Source: Paenibacillus sp. 1011MAR3C5
GTDB taxonomy: Bacteria > Bacillota > Bacilli > Paenibacillales > Paenibacillaceae
Direction of reading: 5' to 3'
DNA length: 64,000 nucleotides
NCBI RefSeq assembly: GCF_003591485.1
Contig: NZ_QZCF01000005.1
Coordinates: forward strand, 186,001-250,000
Under the pieces are notes generated by a model, which was not told the DNA's origin, ran no database searches, and saw nothing but the letters and a program-made list of their open reading frames with translations. The position numbers were made by a program, and so were the translations under genes. Positions 26,384 to 34,501 of this stretch are shown here, in pieces. Numbering within the stretch: position 1 is the stretch's first letter; each line of letters starts with the position of its first letter.

Positions 26384-27162
26384 GTCTGGTTGCCAGGCAA
26401 GTTGGCGCCCTTATACAAGGAGCGTCTGTGCTGGATGCGATATCGGTATCGTTCGAACGAAATCGCATCTACGGAATTATTGGTCCCAATGGCGTTGGCA
26501 AATCGACGCTGCTCCATATTTTATCCGGTTCGGATGCGCCAAGCTCGGGAGTCGTCACACTGGATGGCATTCCGTTGACCGATATACCGTCCAAGAAGCT
26601 TGCTCAAAGACTAGCTGTTCTGCAGCAAGGCGGCTTGCCTCCCGTTGGATTCACGGTTCGCGAGGTTGTGGCCATGGGCAGGTATCCCCATCAGAACTGG
26701 CTTGGCGGTGAGGCGGAGGATCCTGATGCCGTAATAGACGACGCTCTTCATGCGATGGGATTAGTCGATCTGCAGAGCCGCAAGCTGCATCAGCTTAGCG
26801 GCGGAGAACGCCAGCGGGTTGCATTGGCGAAGCTGATGGCACAGCAGCCGGAGATCCTGCTTCTGGATGAACCGACCACTTATCTCGATATCGGTTACCA
26901 GATCGAGCTGCTGGACACGGTGAAGGCTTGGCAGAAGCAGAAGAGCCTTCTAGTTATTGCCGTACTGCATGACTTGAATCTGGCTTCCTTATATTGCGAT
27001 ATGCTCATTGCCTTGCATAAGGGGCGGATATCGGCGGAAGGATCGCCCGAAGAGGTGCTGCAGCCAGCTGTGATTGAACGTCTATACGGAGCGAAAACAA
27101 CACTCGTCAAGCATCCCGCAACGGGAGTCCCGCAATTAATATTGCAGCCGGGCTCCGAGTAA
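26380..27162 (+). CDS. btuD: Cobalamin ABC transporter ATP-binding protein
   Basis: A 260-residue ATPase with Walker A G-P-N-G-V-G-K-S-T, signature L-S-G-G-E-R-Q-R-V, Walker B L-L-L-D-E-P-T-T-Y-L-D and switch His (V-L-H-D-L-N). TTG 26380 overlaps the btuC stop and has AAGGAGG ten bases upstream. It completes the btuFCD uptake system. Confidence 0.92.
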   Translation: MSLVARQVGALIQGASVLDAISVSFERNRIYGIIGPNGVGKSTLLHILSGSDAPSSGVVTLDGIPLTDIPSKKLAQRLAVLQQGGLPPVGFTVREVVAMGRYPHQNWLGGEAEDPDAVIDDALHAMGLVDLQSRKLHQLSGGERQRVALAKLMAQQPEILLLDEPTTYLDIGYQIELLDTVKAWQKQKSLLVIAVLHDLNLASLYCDMLIALHKGRISAEGSPEEVLQPAVIERLYGAKTTLVKHPATGVPQLILQPGSE

Positions 27163-27270
27163 ATCCTCGGGAATGTCAGTCGGGGCAAGAAGGTGCCGTT
27201 GTTGGAGTCAGCTTAGTCAAGTGAAGCGCCATCCTGATACAGATCAGTCAGATAAGGGGGAATTCATAGC

Positions 27271-28338
27271 ATGAACATTACCGAACTTGAGGAGCGTCTT
27301 TCGGCTATCGTCAGCTCGATAGCGCCATTCGATGAAGATGCGGCGCGCCGGGCTAAGCAACATTCCGACCAATTGACGAAACCGCCGGGCAGTCTTGGCA
27401 AGCTGGAGGCGATTGCGGCTCAGCTCGCAGGCGCAACAGGGCAGCTGTGGCCGGATTTGTCCAAGCGTGCCGTCATTGTGATGGCTGGCGATCACGGAGT
27501 ATGCGAAGAAGGCATCAGCGCATTCCCGCAAGCGGTTACGCCGCAGATGGTACACAACTTTTTGAACGGCGGCGCAGCCGTCAACGTTTTGGCTAGACAG
27601 GCGGGGGCAGAGGTTGTATGTGTAGATATCGGGGTAGCAGCCGAGCTCAAGCACGATAGCCTCGTAAGCCGCAAGGTCGTTTGGGGAACCCGGAATATGG
27701 CGAAGGAGCCCGCGATGACCCGCTTGGAAGCTCTGGAAGCTATCTTGACCGGCATTGCAGTCGCTGAGGCGCAAATCGCGAAGGGCACGCGATTGTTTGC
27801 AACGGGGGAAATGGGCATCGGCAATACGACAGCCAGCGCTGCCATTACGTCCGTGCTTGCGAATCTGTCTCCTGAGCTGACGGTCGGACGCGGAACTGGC
27901 ATTAATGACGGTGTGCTTGCCCATAAGATCGAAGTTGTGAAGCGGGCAATCGAGAGGAATCAGCCGAATCCCGACGATGGGCTTGATGTGCTTGCCAAGG
28001 TGGGCGGCGCAGAAATCGCAGGACTTGTCGGAGTGATTATCGGGGCAGCGGCGAATCGTTGTCCTGTTGTCATTGACGGTTATATCTCTACGACGGCGGC
28101 GCTCGTCGCTTCCAGACTGGCGCCGCGCACGGTTCCCTATATGCTGGCTTCCCACTTGTCGCATGAGCTGGGCCATGCCAGACTAATGGAAGCCATCGGC
28201 CTGTCACCGCTTATTCATCTGGAGATGAGGCTGGGCGAAGGGACGGGAGCGGTGTTAAGCTTCCATCTGCTGGACGCTTCACTTCTTCTTATGCAAGAGA
28301 TGGCGACCTTTGACAGCGCGGGAATATCCAAGTCATAA
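27271..28338 (+). CDS. cobT: Nicotinate-nucleotide--dimethylbenzimidazole phosphoribosyltransferase
   Basis: A 355-residue enzyme that makes alpha-ribazole phosphate for the lower ligand of B12 (EC 2.4.2.21). Characteristic segments are K-P-P-G-S-L-G (about 31), M-A-G-D-H-G-V near 72, G-E-M-G-I-G-N-T-T near 174-182, G-R-G-T-G near 208 and, near the end, E-M-R-L-G-E-G-T-G-A with the catalytic Glu. AAGGGGGA precedes the ATG. It is the first synthesis gene after the transporter, 108 bases later without terminator. Confidence 0.95.
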   Translation: MNITELEERLSAIVSSIAPFDEDAARRAKQHSDQLTKPPGSLGKLEAIAAQLAGATGQLWPDLSKRAVIVMAGDHGVCEEGISAFPQAVTPQMVHNFLNGGAAVNVLARQAGAEVVCVDIGVAAELKHDSLVSRKVVWGTRNMAKEPAMTRLEALEAILTGIAVAEAQIAKGTRLFATGEMGIGNTTASAAITSVLANLSPELTVGRGTGINDGVLAHKIEVVKRAIERNQPNPDDGLDVLAKVGGAEIAGLVGVIIGAAANRCPVVIDGYISTTAALVASRLAPRTVPYMLASHLSHELGHARLMEAIGLSPLIHLEMRLGEGTGAVLSFHLLDASLLLMQEMATFDSAGISKS

Positions 28339-28353
28339 CCGGGAGGATGGCTA

Positions 28354-28962
28354 ATGGCCATATTGATTACAGGCGGCGCACGCAGCGGCAAAAGCCGCTT
28401 CGCGGAACAATACGCGGCCAGGCTTGGGACCTATGGCATCTATATTGCCACTTGCCAACCATACGATGAGGAGATGAAGGAACGAATCCGCATGCACGTG
28501 CGGGATCGCGAGGCTTCCGGCTTCCGTTGGGAAACGAAGGAGGAGCCGCTGGAGGCCGCATCCTTGCTTTACAAGCTGGCTTTGGGATTTACGGAAGAGA
28601 GCCGCGAGGCCTTAGCTGCAGGCAAACCGTGGACGGCTCCGCCCGTTCTGCTTGATTGTATTACCTTATGGCTAACCAACCGGCTGCTGCAATCGGAGGC
28701 AGAGCAAGATGGGGCTGCCCGGCTCGCCGAACAAATGGAAGCATTCATTGAAGCTGTCCGCAGCTATCCCTATCCGCTTCTTCTTGTGACGAATGAGGTG
28801 GGAGACGGTATCGTGCCGGAATACTCGCTTGGACGCCGATTCCGCGATGAAGCGGGGAGATTGAACCAGCGGCTGGCCGAAATATGCGAGCGCGTATTTC
28901 TGGTTACGGCGGGCATTCCCGTCGAGCTCAAGTCGATCGCTTTTCGGTGGGACGAGCTGTGA
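28354..28962 (+). CDS. cobU: Bifunctional adenosylcobinamide kinase / phosphate guanylyltransferase
   Basis: A 202-residue enzyme with P-loop G-G-A-R-S-G-K-S at the N-terminus and the F-R-W-E-T-K-E-E-P stretch, in which the usual guanylylated residue is a His or is replaced in some homologs; here R-W-E-T lacks His at that place, so guanylylation may use another residue. T-N-E-V-G-D-G-I-V-P-E is the second signature. It activates cobinamide to GDP-cobinamide for CobS. It overlaps cbiB (GTGA). Confidence 0.9.
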   Translation: MAILITGGARSGKSRFAEQYAARLGTYGIYIATCQPYDEEMKERIRMHVRDREASGFRWETKEEPLEAASLLYKLALGFTEESREALAAGKPWTAPPVLLDCITLWLTNRLLQSEAEQDGAARLAEQMEAFIEAVRSYPYPLLLVTNEVGDGIVPEYSLGRRFRDEAGRLNQRLAEICERVFLVTAGIPVELKSIAFRWDEL

Positions 28963-29939
28963 TCTTCTATAGTGTGCAAGAGCTGCTGCTGCTCGCGATG
29001 GCAGCCGTGATCATCGACTGGATAATAGGCGATCCCAAGTGGCCTACTCACCCTGTCATTTGGATCGGTCGACTTATCAAAGGACTGGAACGGCTGCTGT
29101 ATCCGAACAATAATTCGGCATCGCCGATTGCGGTCAAGCTGTGCGGTTGCCTTCTGACCCTTATTACAATTACAGTGAGCTGGGGAGTCATGTTCCTGAT
29201 CGTCTGGACTGCGGATGCCGTCCATGTATGGGCGGGATATGCCGTGTCCGCATGGTTCATCTCGACGACGCTGGCGGTCAAAGGGCTGAAGGATGCGGCA
29301 ATGCTCGTCTACTTGCCCCTGTCACAGGGGAATCTGGCGGACGCGCGCCGATATGTCGGCTATATTGTGGGCCGGGATACCGAAGACTTAAGCGAGCCGG
29401 AGGCAGCAAGGGCGACCGTCGAGACAGTGGCCGAAAATACGGTGGACGCCTTCTTGTCGCCACTTCTGTTCGCGCTGATCGGAGGCGCGCCGCTTGCGAT
29501 GCTGTACCGGTCCGCCAATACGCTCGATTCGATGGTAGGGTACCGCAACGAAACGTATATCGACTTCGGCTGGTGCTCCGCACGGCTGGATGATGTGCTG
29601 AACTATATACCTGCTCGACTGACTGGAATTCTTATGGTATCCGCCGCGGCATTGCTGCCGGGAATGAAGCCAGGCAGAAGCTGTCGGTCCATTAGGGCAT
29701 TTGCTTCCCTTCATCCCAGCCCGAACAGCGGGATACCGGAATCTGCGGTGGCGGGGGCGATCGGCATTCAGCTTGGCGGGATTAACCGGTACTTTGGCGT
29801 AGCGAGCGAAAGAGCGCGTATGGGCTGGAAGACTCGTGAGCTGGAGACGCGGGATATTCGGGCTTCGATTCACATCATGTATGTCGTCAGCGTCTTGGCG
29901 CTGGCGGGAATGGGGGTGGCATGGCTATGTCTCGTGTAA
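28959..29939 (+). CDS. cbiB: Adenosylcobinamide-phosphate synthase
   Basis: A 326-residue integral membrane enzyme that joins cobyric acid to aminopropanol phosphate. Family signatures: D-W-I-I-G-D-P-K-W-P-T-H-P-V near residue 16, and E-N-T-V-D-A-F-L-S-P-L near 160. GTG 28959 overlaps the cobU stop; a longer frame from 28884 runs through cobU and is rejected. CbiB partners with CobD, encoded two genes later. Confidence 0.92.
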   Translation: MIFYSVQELLLLAMAAVIIDWIIGDPKWPTHPVIWIGRLIKGLERLLYPNNNSASPIAVKLCGCLLTLITITVSWGVMFLIVWTADAVHVWAGYAVSAWFISTTLAVKGLKDAAMLVYLPLSQGNLADARRYVGYIVGRDTEDLSEPEAARATVETVAENTVDAFLSPLLFALIGGAPLAMLYRSANTLDSMVGYRNETYIDFGWCSARLDDVLNYIPARLTGILMVSAAALLPGMKPGRSCRSIRAFASLHPSPNSGIPESAVAGAIGIQLGGINRYFGVASERARMGWKTRELETRDIRASIHIMYVVSVLALAGMGVAWLCLV

Positions 29940-30736
29940 AATGGCATGTGCAAGCGGCGGTAGCTGCCTTTCAATTTCTGACTAGAATTCCGGTTCCGGT
30001 CGAAGTGCCGTTCGAACGCCCGGTCTTGACGAGAAGCATTGCGTATTTCCCATTAGCGGGCGCAGCGATCGGCTTATGTCTTGCTGCTGCGTCTTGGGCG
30101 CTGCCTTACATTCTTCCTCCATGGCCGTCCGCTATAGTTCTGCTTGCGATCTGGATCGGAATAAGCGGAGGGCTGCATCTGGACGGATGGATGGATACGG
30201 CTGACGGAGTGCTTAGCCATCGCTCGAGGGAGAGGATGCTTGAAATTATGAAGGACAGCCGGGTTGGCGCAATGGGCGTCATTGCGGCTGTTCTTTTGCT
30301 GCTGTTAAAGGCTTCGTTAATCGCTTGGTTGTTGGGCGCTGATTACAGCGGCCATGCAGCGATTCCAACGATTCTTATTGTTAGCGCGGTATGGAGCCGC
30401 GCCTGGATGGGCGTCGCCATTGCAGGCTGGAAGCCCGCACGCCCGAATGAGGGAATCGGTCGGTTATTCCACGGAGTTAGGCTGAGTCATGCGCTGGTGT
30501 CAGTCGCGTTGGCTTTTATCATTTCATTTATTTCATTAATAATTAACGGCATTAATTTAATAGAAGTATTCATATTAGCCACTGCTGCTGGCGTAGTTAC
30601 CTTTATCACAGGCGGCGTGCTGTCTGTCTGGCTTAACAGAAAACTTGGCGGCTTGACGGGTGATACGTACGGCGCCATGAATGAGGCGATCGAGCTTGCC
30701 ATGCTGGCAGCGGTTGTCATTTGGGCTTATTACTAG
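29921..30736 (+). CDS. cobS: Adenosylcobinamide-GDP ribazoletransferase (cobalamin synthase)
   Basis: A 271-residue membrane enzyme that joins GDP-cobinamide to alpha-ribazole. It has F-L-T-R-I-P-V-P near residue 20, G-G-L-H-L-D-G-W-M-D-T-A-D-G near 83-96, and G-D-T-Y-G-A near the C-terminus. The start may be ATG 29921 or 29927. It overlaps cbiB. The AT-rich patch at about 30525-30600 (ATTAATAATTAACGG) differs from the surrounding base use. Confidence 0.92.
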   Translation: MAMSRVKWHVQAAVAAFQFLTRIPVPVEVPFERPVLTRSIAYFPLAGAAIGLCLAAASWALPYILPPWPSAIVLLAIWIGISGGLHLDGWMDTADGVLSHRSRERMLEIMKDSRVGAMGVIAAVLLLLLKASLIAWLLGADYSGHAAIPTILIVSAVWSRAWMGVAIAGWKPARPNEGIGRLFHGVRLSHALVSVALAFIISFISLIINGINLIEVFILATAAGVVTFITGGVLSVWLNRKLGGLTGDTYGAMNEAIELAMLAAVVIWAYY

Positions 30737-30823
30737 GGCTAAAGCAAAACGCGTTCAACTGGCTCTTAGTGTGTAGATGCGAGGTTTTGTATCGCAGTAT
30801 CTAGTTGGAAGGAATGAGAAGCT

Positions 30824-31918
30824 ATGCTAGAACGTTATGGACATGGCGGGGATCTAAGAACGGCGGAGGAATGCTTCGGATTGCCTTCTTCTTCGTTCCT
30901 TGATTTCAGCTCCAATATGAATCCGCTCGGCCCGCCGGATGCGGTCCGTGAAGAATTGGCCCGGTATGCGGCGTATATCGACAGATACCCGGATCCAGCT
31001 TCGAGAAGGCTTAGCGCGAAGCTAGCCGCAAAGCATGGCATTGAAGAAAATGCTATCCTGATCGGCAACGGAGCCGCTGAGCTGATCGATCTTGTTGTCA
31101 GAGCGCTGCGTCCTAAAGCTGCTGCGATTGCTGTTCCGTGCTTCTCGGAGTACGGCGACGCGATTCGAAAAGCCGAAGCTGTCCTGTATGAAGGGCTATT
31201 GCTTGAAGCGGAACAATTCGAATTGAACCAACGCTGGGCAAAGGAAGCGCTGGAGCGTTCGGGCGCGGAGTTGTATATGATAGGTTCTCCTAATAATCCG
31301 ACAGGGGCGCTTGTAGAGCCCGCGCGGGTGAAAGAGCTGTTGGCAAGCGGGGCAACGGTTGTTGTTGATGAAGCTTTTATGGATTTTGTGCCGGAGGAAA
31401 AGAGCTATAGTCTAGTTCAGGAAGCATCCCGGCATCCCCATTTGTTTGTCGTCCGCTCCATGACGAAGTTTTATTCCATTCCCGGCATCCGGCTGGGCTA
31501 TATCATCGGACATCCCGAATCCCTTGCCGAACTGCGCAGACTCCAAGTGCCTTGGAGCGTTAATTCGCTTGCTCAATCGATTGGCGAGGCTGTCCTCAGC
31601 GATGAAGCATTCGCCCAAAAATCCTTGCGCTGGCTGCAGGAGGAGAGGCCACGGATGACTCGTGAGCTTGAGGCTCTTGGATTCCGCGTCTATCCGGGCG
31701 TGACGAACTACATGCTGCTGCGCTTGCCGGAAGGTTGCGGACTTCATTCTAGGGAGCTTCAACGGAAAATGGGAGTAGAAGGCGTTCTTATTCGTGACGG
31801 CTCGCATTTTCCGGGACTGGATGAGCGATATATTCGCGTTGCGGTGAAGCTGCGCGAGCAGAATGCGAGGTTGATTGATACGCTGAGGACCTGCATGTAC
31901 GGAACAGGAGGGCAATAG
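30824..31918 (+). CDS. cobD: Threonine-phosphate decarboxylase
   Basis: A 364-residue PLP enzyme of the histidinol-phosphate aminotransferase group. The Schiff-base lysine is in S-M-T-K-F-Y-S-I-P-G-I-R, about residue 215, and N-P-N-N/S-N-P-T-G is seen as S-P-N-N-P-T-G. It makes aminopropanol phosphate from threonine phosphate for CbiB. In this operon the B12 role is more likely than histidine synthesis. The 87 bases before it contain no terminator that I trust. Confidence 0.9.
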   Translation: MLERYGHGGDLRTAEECFGLPSSSFLDFSSNMNPLGPPDAVREELARYAAYIDRYPDPASRRLSAKLAAKHGIEENAILIGNGAAELIDLVVRALRPKAAAIAVPCFSEYGDAIRKAEAVLYEGLLLEAEQFELNQRWAKEALERSGAELYMIGSPNNPTGALVEPARVKELLASGATVVVDEAFMDFVPEEKSYSLVQEASRHPHLFVVRSMTKFYSIPGIRLGYIIGHPESLAELRRLQVPWSVNSLAQSIGEAVLSDEAFAQKSLRWLQEERPRMTRELEALGFRVYPGVTNYMLLRLPEGCGLHSRELQRKMGVEGVLIRDGSHFPGLDERYIRVAVKLREQNARLIDTLRTCMYGTGGQ

Positions 31919-31921
31919 CTT

Positions 31922-33589
31922 ATGATGGGATACGAATCCGGGCTAGAACTCGGGATGACGGATCGTAAAACAGGTCCGGGCAGGACGCTGATGATTCAGG
32001 GAACGGCATCCGATGTCGGCAAAAGCTTGATAACAGCCGCCTTATGCCGGATATTCACCCAGGACGGCTACCGGACAGCTCCGTTCAAATCGCAAAATAT
32101 GTCTCTCAATTCTTATGTGACTTGGGACGGCAAAGAGATTGGACGCGCTCAGGGCATGCAGGCCGATGCTTGCGGTATTGCGGCGACGACGGATATGAAT
32201 CCCATTCTGCTCAAGCCGACTGGCGAGATGTCGTCTCAGGTTGTCGTTCACGGCAAGCCGTTGAGAGATTACGAGGCGCGGGAATATCGCGAGCGTTATC
32301 TTCCTGTGGCCGGCGGAATCGCCAGGGAATCGCTTCGCGTCCTGCGAGAGAAGTACGATATCGTGGTGCTGGAGGGTGCAGGCAGCCCTGCGGAAATTAA
32401 TCTGAAGGACCGGGATATCGTCAATATGAATATGGCTGCATGGGCCGATGCCCCTGTCGTGCTGGTGGCGGATATCGACCGCGGCGGCGTATTCGCATCG
32501 ATTGTCGGTACCCTGGAGCTGTTGGAGCCTCATGAACGGGACAGAGTATGTGGATTTGTCATTAATAAATTTCGTGGAGATGTCGCGTTGCTGAAGCCGG
32601 GATTGGATTGGCTGGAGGAGAGGACGGGCAAGCCAGTGCTGGGCGTGCTGCCGTATTTGCCGGGACTGGAGCTGGAGGATGAGGACTCGCTGTCTCTTAA
32701 CGGGTCGAGGGCCGCAGCTTATCGCCGCCCTGATACTAATGCATCGAAGTCTGGTATTCAGCTACAAGCTGAAGCTCAGAGGCTGGATATTATTGTGGTC
32801 AAGCTTCCCCGTATATCCAACTTTACCGATGTCGATCCGCTGCTGGCGGAGCCTGATGCTGACGTGCGGTTCGTCGAACACGCTCAAGAATGGGGATCGC
32901 CTGATCTTGTTCTGTTGCCCGGAAGCAAAAATACGATTGCCGATCTGGCTTGGCTGCGGGAACAAGGACTCGCTGAGCTCGTCCTGAATCATATCCGCAG
33001 CGGCGGAAGGGTTGCGGCCATATGCGGCGGATACGAAATGCTTGGCGAGCGGCTCTTGGACCCGCTGGGGGTAGAATCATCGCAAGTGGAATCTCAGGGG
33101 CTAGGGCTGTTTCCGTTTCATATCGAATTTCAGTCCTTCAAAACAACGGTGCGTGTTGAGGGGACGGTACGGCTTGGGGGAAACGTCGAGAGCTTCCCGA
33201 TCGACGGCTACGAGATTCATATGGGTCAAATGATGCCGAATCGTCCAGATTTGCAGATGCCATTTCTCATAAGAGAGAAACGATATGAACAAGAGGTCTA
33301 TGGCGAGGAGCCGTTCCAGCCGGAAGGCGTAAGCACGCCGGACGGCAAAGTCTGGGGCACATTCATTCACGGCGTTCTTCATAACGACAGCTTCCGGAGA
33401 GCATGGCTTAACGAAGCAAGAAGGGATAGGGGATGGGCCCCGCTGGCTGAGGGCATCCGATTCCGCGAGAGGCGAGAGGCGGCATTCGACCGGCTTGCGG
33501 TTGCGGCGAGGACATATCTGGACTTGACCCGCATCTACGCCATTGCAGGACTAAGGGAGGCGGAGCCGGATGACGCAGCCCTTTCGTAA
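31922..33589 (+). CDS. cobQ: Cobyric acid synthase
   Basis: A 555-residue amidotransferase that amidates cobyrinate a,c-diamide at four side chains. N-terminal P-loop Q-G-T-A-S-D-V-G-K-S; C-terminal type 1 amidotransferase with nucleophile in A-I-C-G-G-Y near residue 365 and His in F-I-H-G-V-L-H near 482. GGAGGG precedes ATG 31922; the conserved fold begins near residue 20. This step precedes the salvage of cobyric acid, so its presence without the corrin ring genes here is notable. Confidence 0.93.
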   Translation: MMGYESGLELGMTDRKTGPGRTLMIQGTASDVGKSLITAALCRIFTQDGYRTAPFKSQNMSLNSYVTWDGKEIGRAQGMQADACGIAATTDMNPILLKPTGEMSSQVVVHGKPLRDYEAREYRERYLPVAGGIARESLRVLREKYDIVVLEGAGSPAEINLKDRDIVNMNMAAWADAPVVLVADIDRGGVFASIVGTLELLEPHERDRVCGFVINKFRGDVALLKPGLDWLEERTGKPVLGVLPYLPGLELEDEDSLSLNGSRAAAYRRPDTNASKSGIQLQAEAQRLDIIVVKLPRISNFTDVDPLLAEPDADVRFVEHAQEWGSPDLVLLPGSKNTIADLAWLREQGLAELVLNHIRSGGRVAAICGGYEMLGERLLDPLGVESSQVESQGLGLFPFHIEFQSFKTTVRVEGTVRLGGNVESFPIDGYEIHMGQMMPNRPDLQMPFLIREKRYEQEVYGEEPFQPEGVSTPDGKVWGTFIHGVLHNDSFRRAWLNEARRDRGWAPLAEGIRFRERREAAFDRLAVAARTYLDLTRIYAIAGLREAEPDDAALS

Positions 33590-34283
33590 AGATGTCCGTT
33601 ATTTCTCTCGCTATTGGAACGGGGTTTCGGCAGAGCTAAAGGAGGACAGAATTGAAGTTCGTCTTCCTCACATCTGCCATACATTAAGCAGTGCGATATG
33701 GCCAGGCGGATTCTCCATGGCGGACGGTTTCGTCAATTGGAAGGTTCCTCTGGACTACCGTTGCGATGAACCTGTCTCTGATCTTAAGCGCAGATGCGGG
33801 GAATGGGGATTCCGTCCGGATTCTACGGTAGGCTTCCTGACGGCCGCCAAGCTGACTCATGCTTCGGTGACGGAGCTGGAAGGAGACCGGTTCCGTCTGC
33901 TGTGCATAACGACTGTAGGAACCCGTAATGCGGCTCGGGCAGGGCTGAAGCGGGAGACATATTCCGCTTATGCGCCGGGGACAATCAATTCGATCTTGCT
34001 GATCGACGCCAGAATGACGGAATCTGCCATGGTGAATGCAGTCATTACGGCAACGGAAGCGAAGGCGGCTGCGCTGCAGCAGCTGAATATTCGGGAAGCG
34101 GCCAACGGGCTGTCCGCGACCGGGACGACAACGGATGCCGTCGCAATTGGCGTAAGCCAGTCTGCGGAGTGGGGGGAAGCTGTTCACGCTTATGCCGGAG
34201 CGGCTACTACAATTGGTTGCGCCATCGGCGAAGCGGTCTATGAGACTGTGCTGGAGGCCGGAGCGACCCAGCATGAGGTCTAA
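33570..34283 (+). CDS. cbiZ: Adenosylcobinamide amidohydrolase
   Basis: A 237-residue member of the CbiZ family, which cuts cobinamide to cobyric acid so that it can be rebuilt with the cell's own lower ligand (known in archaea and some bacteria). I rely on W-P-G-G-F, N-W-K-V-P-L-D-Y, T-V-G-F-L-T-A-A and T-V-G-T-R-N-A-A-R-A-G segments and the C-terminal Gly/Ala-rich part with T-G-T-T-T-D-A. It overlaps cobQ by 20 bases. The operon ends here. Confidence 0.85.
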   Translation: MTQPFRKDVRYFSRYWNGVSAELKEDRIEVRLPHICHTLSSAIWPGGFSMADGFVNWKVPLDYRCDEPVSDLKRRCGEWGFRPDSTVGFLTAAKLTHASVTELEGDRFRLLCITTVGTRNAARAGLKRETYSAYAPGTINSILLIDARMTESAMVNAVITATEAKAAALQQLNIREAANGLSATGTTTDAVAIGVSQSAEWGEAVHAYAGAATTIGCAIGEAVYETVLEAGATQHEV

Positions 34284-34404
34284 AGCGGCTGAAATCAGGC
34301 AAGGCTGATAAGACATTGGAAGGGTCAGCTGAAAGATGGAAAGAGCAAGCTAACGGTCACACTTGGGAGATACCAGGGATTGCATGATTTGTGTGAAATT
34401 ATGT

Positions 34405-34434
34405 TGCAACTTTTCCAATTGTTGAGCGTCTATA
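34405..34434 (+). promoter_or_regulatory. ECF-type sigma factor promoter of CuAO-N protein gene
   Basis: TGCAAC, followed by TTTT, is separated by 16 bases from CGTCTATA. This fits extracytoplasmic-function sigma promoters of Firmicutes (AAC ... CGTC). The gene starts 67 bases downstream of the -10 element. Confidence 0.55.
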
Positions 34435-34501
34435 GGTGTGGGCTTGTCAGGTTCAAACCGTCAAGCGATCCTATTTTATCAGATTGAGGAGTTGTGACTG
34501 A

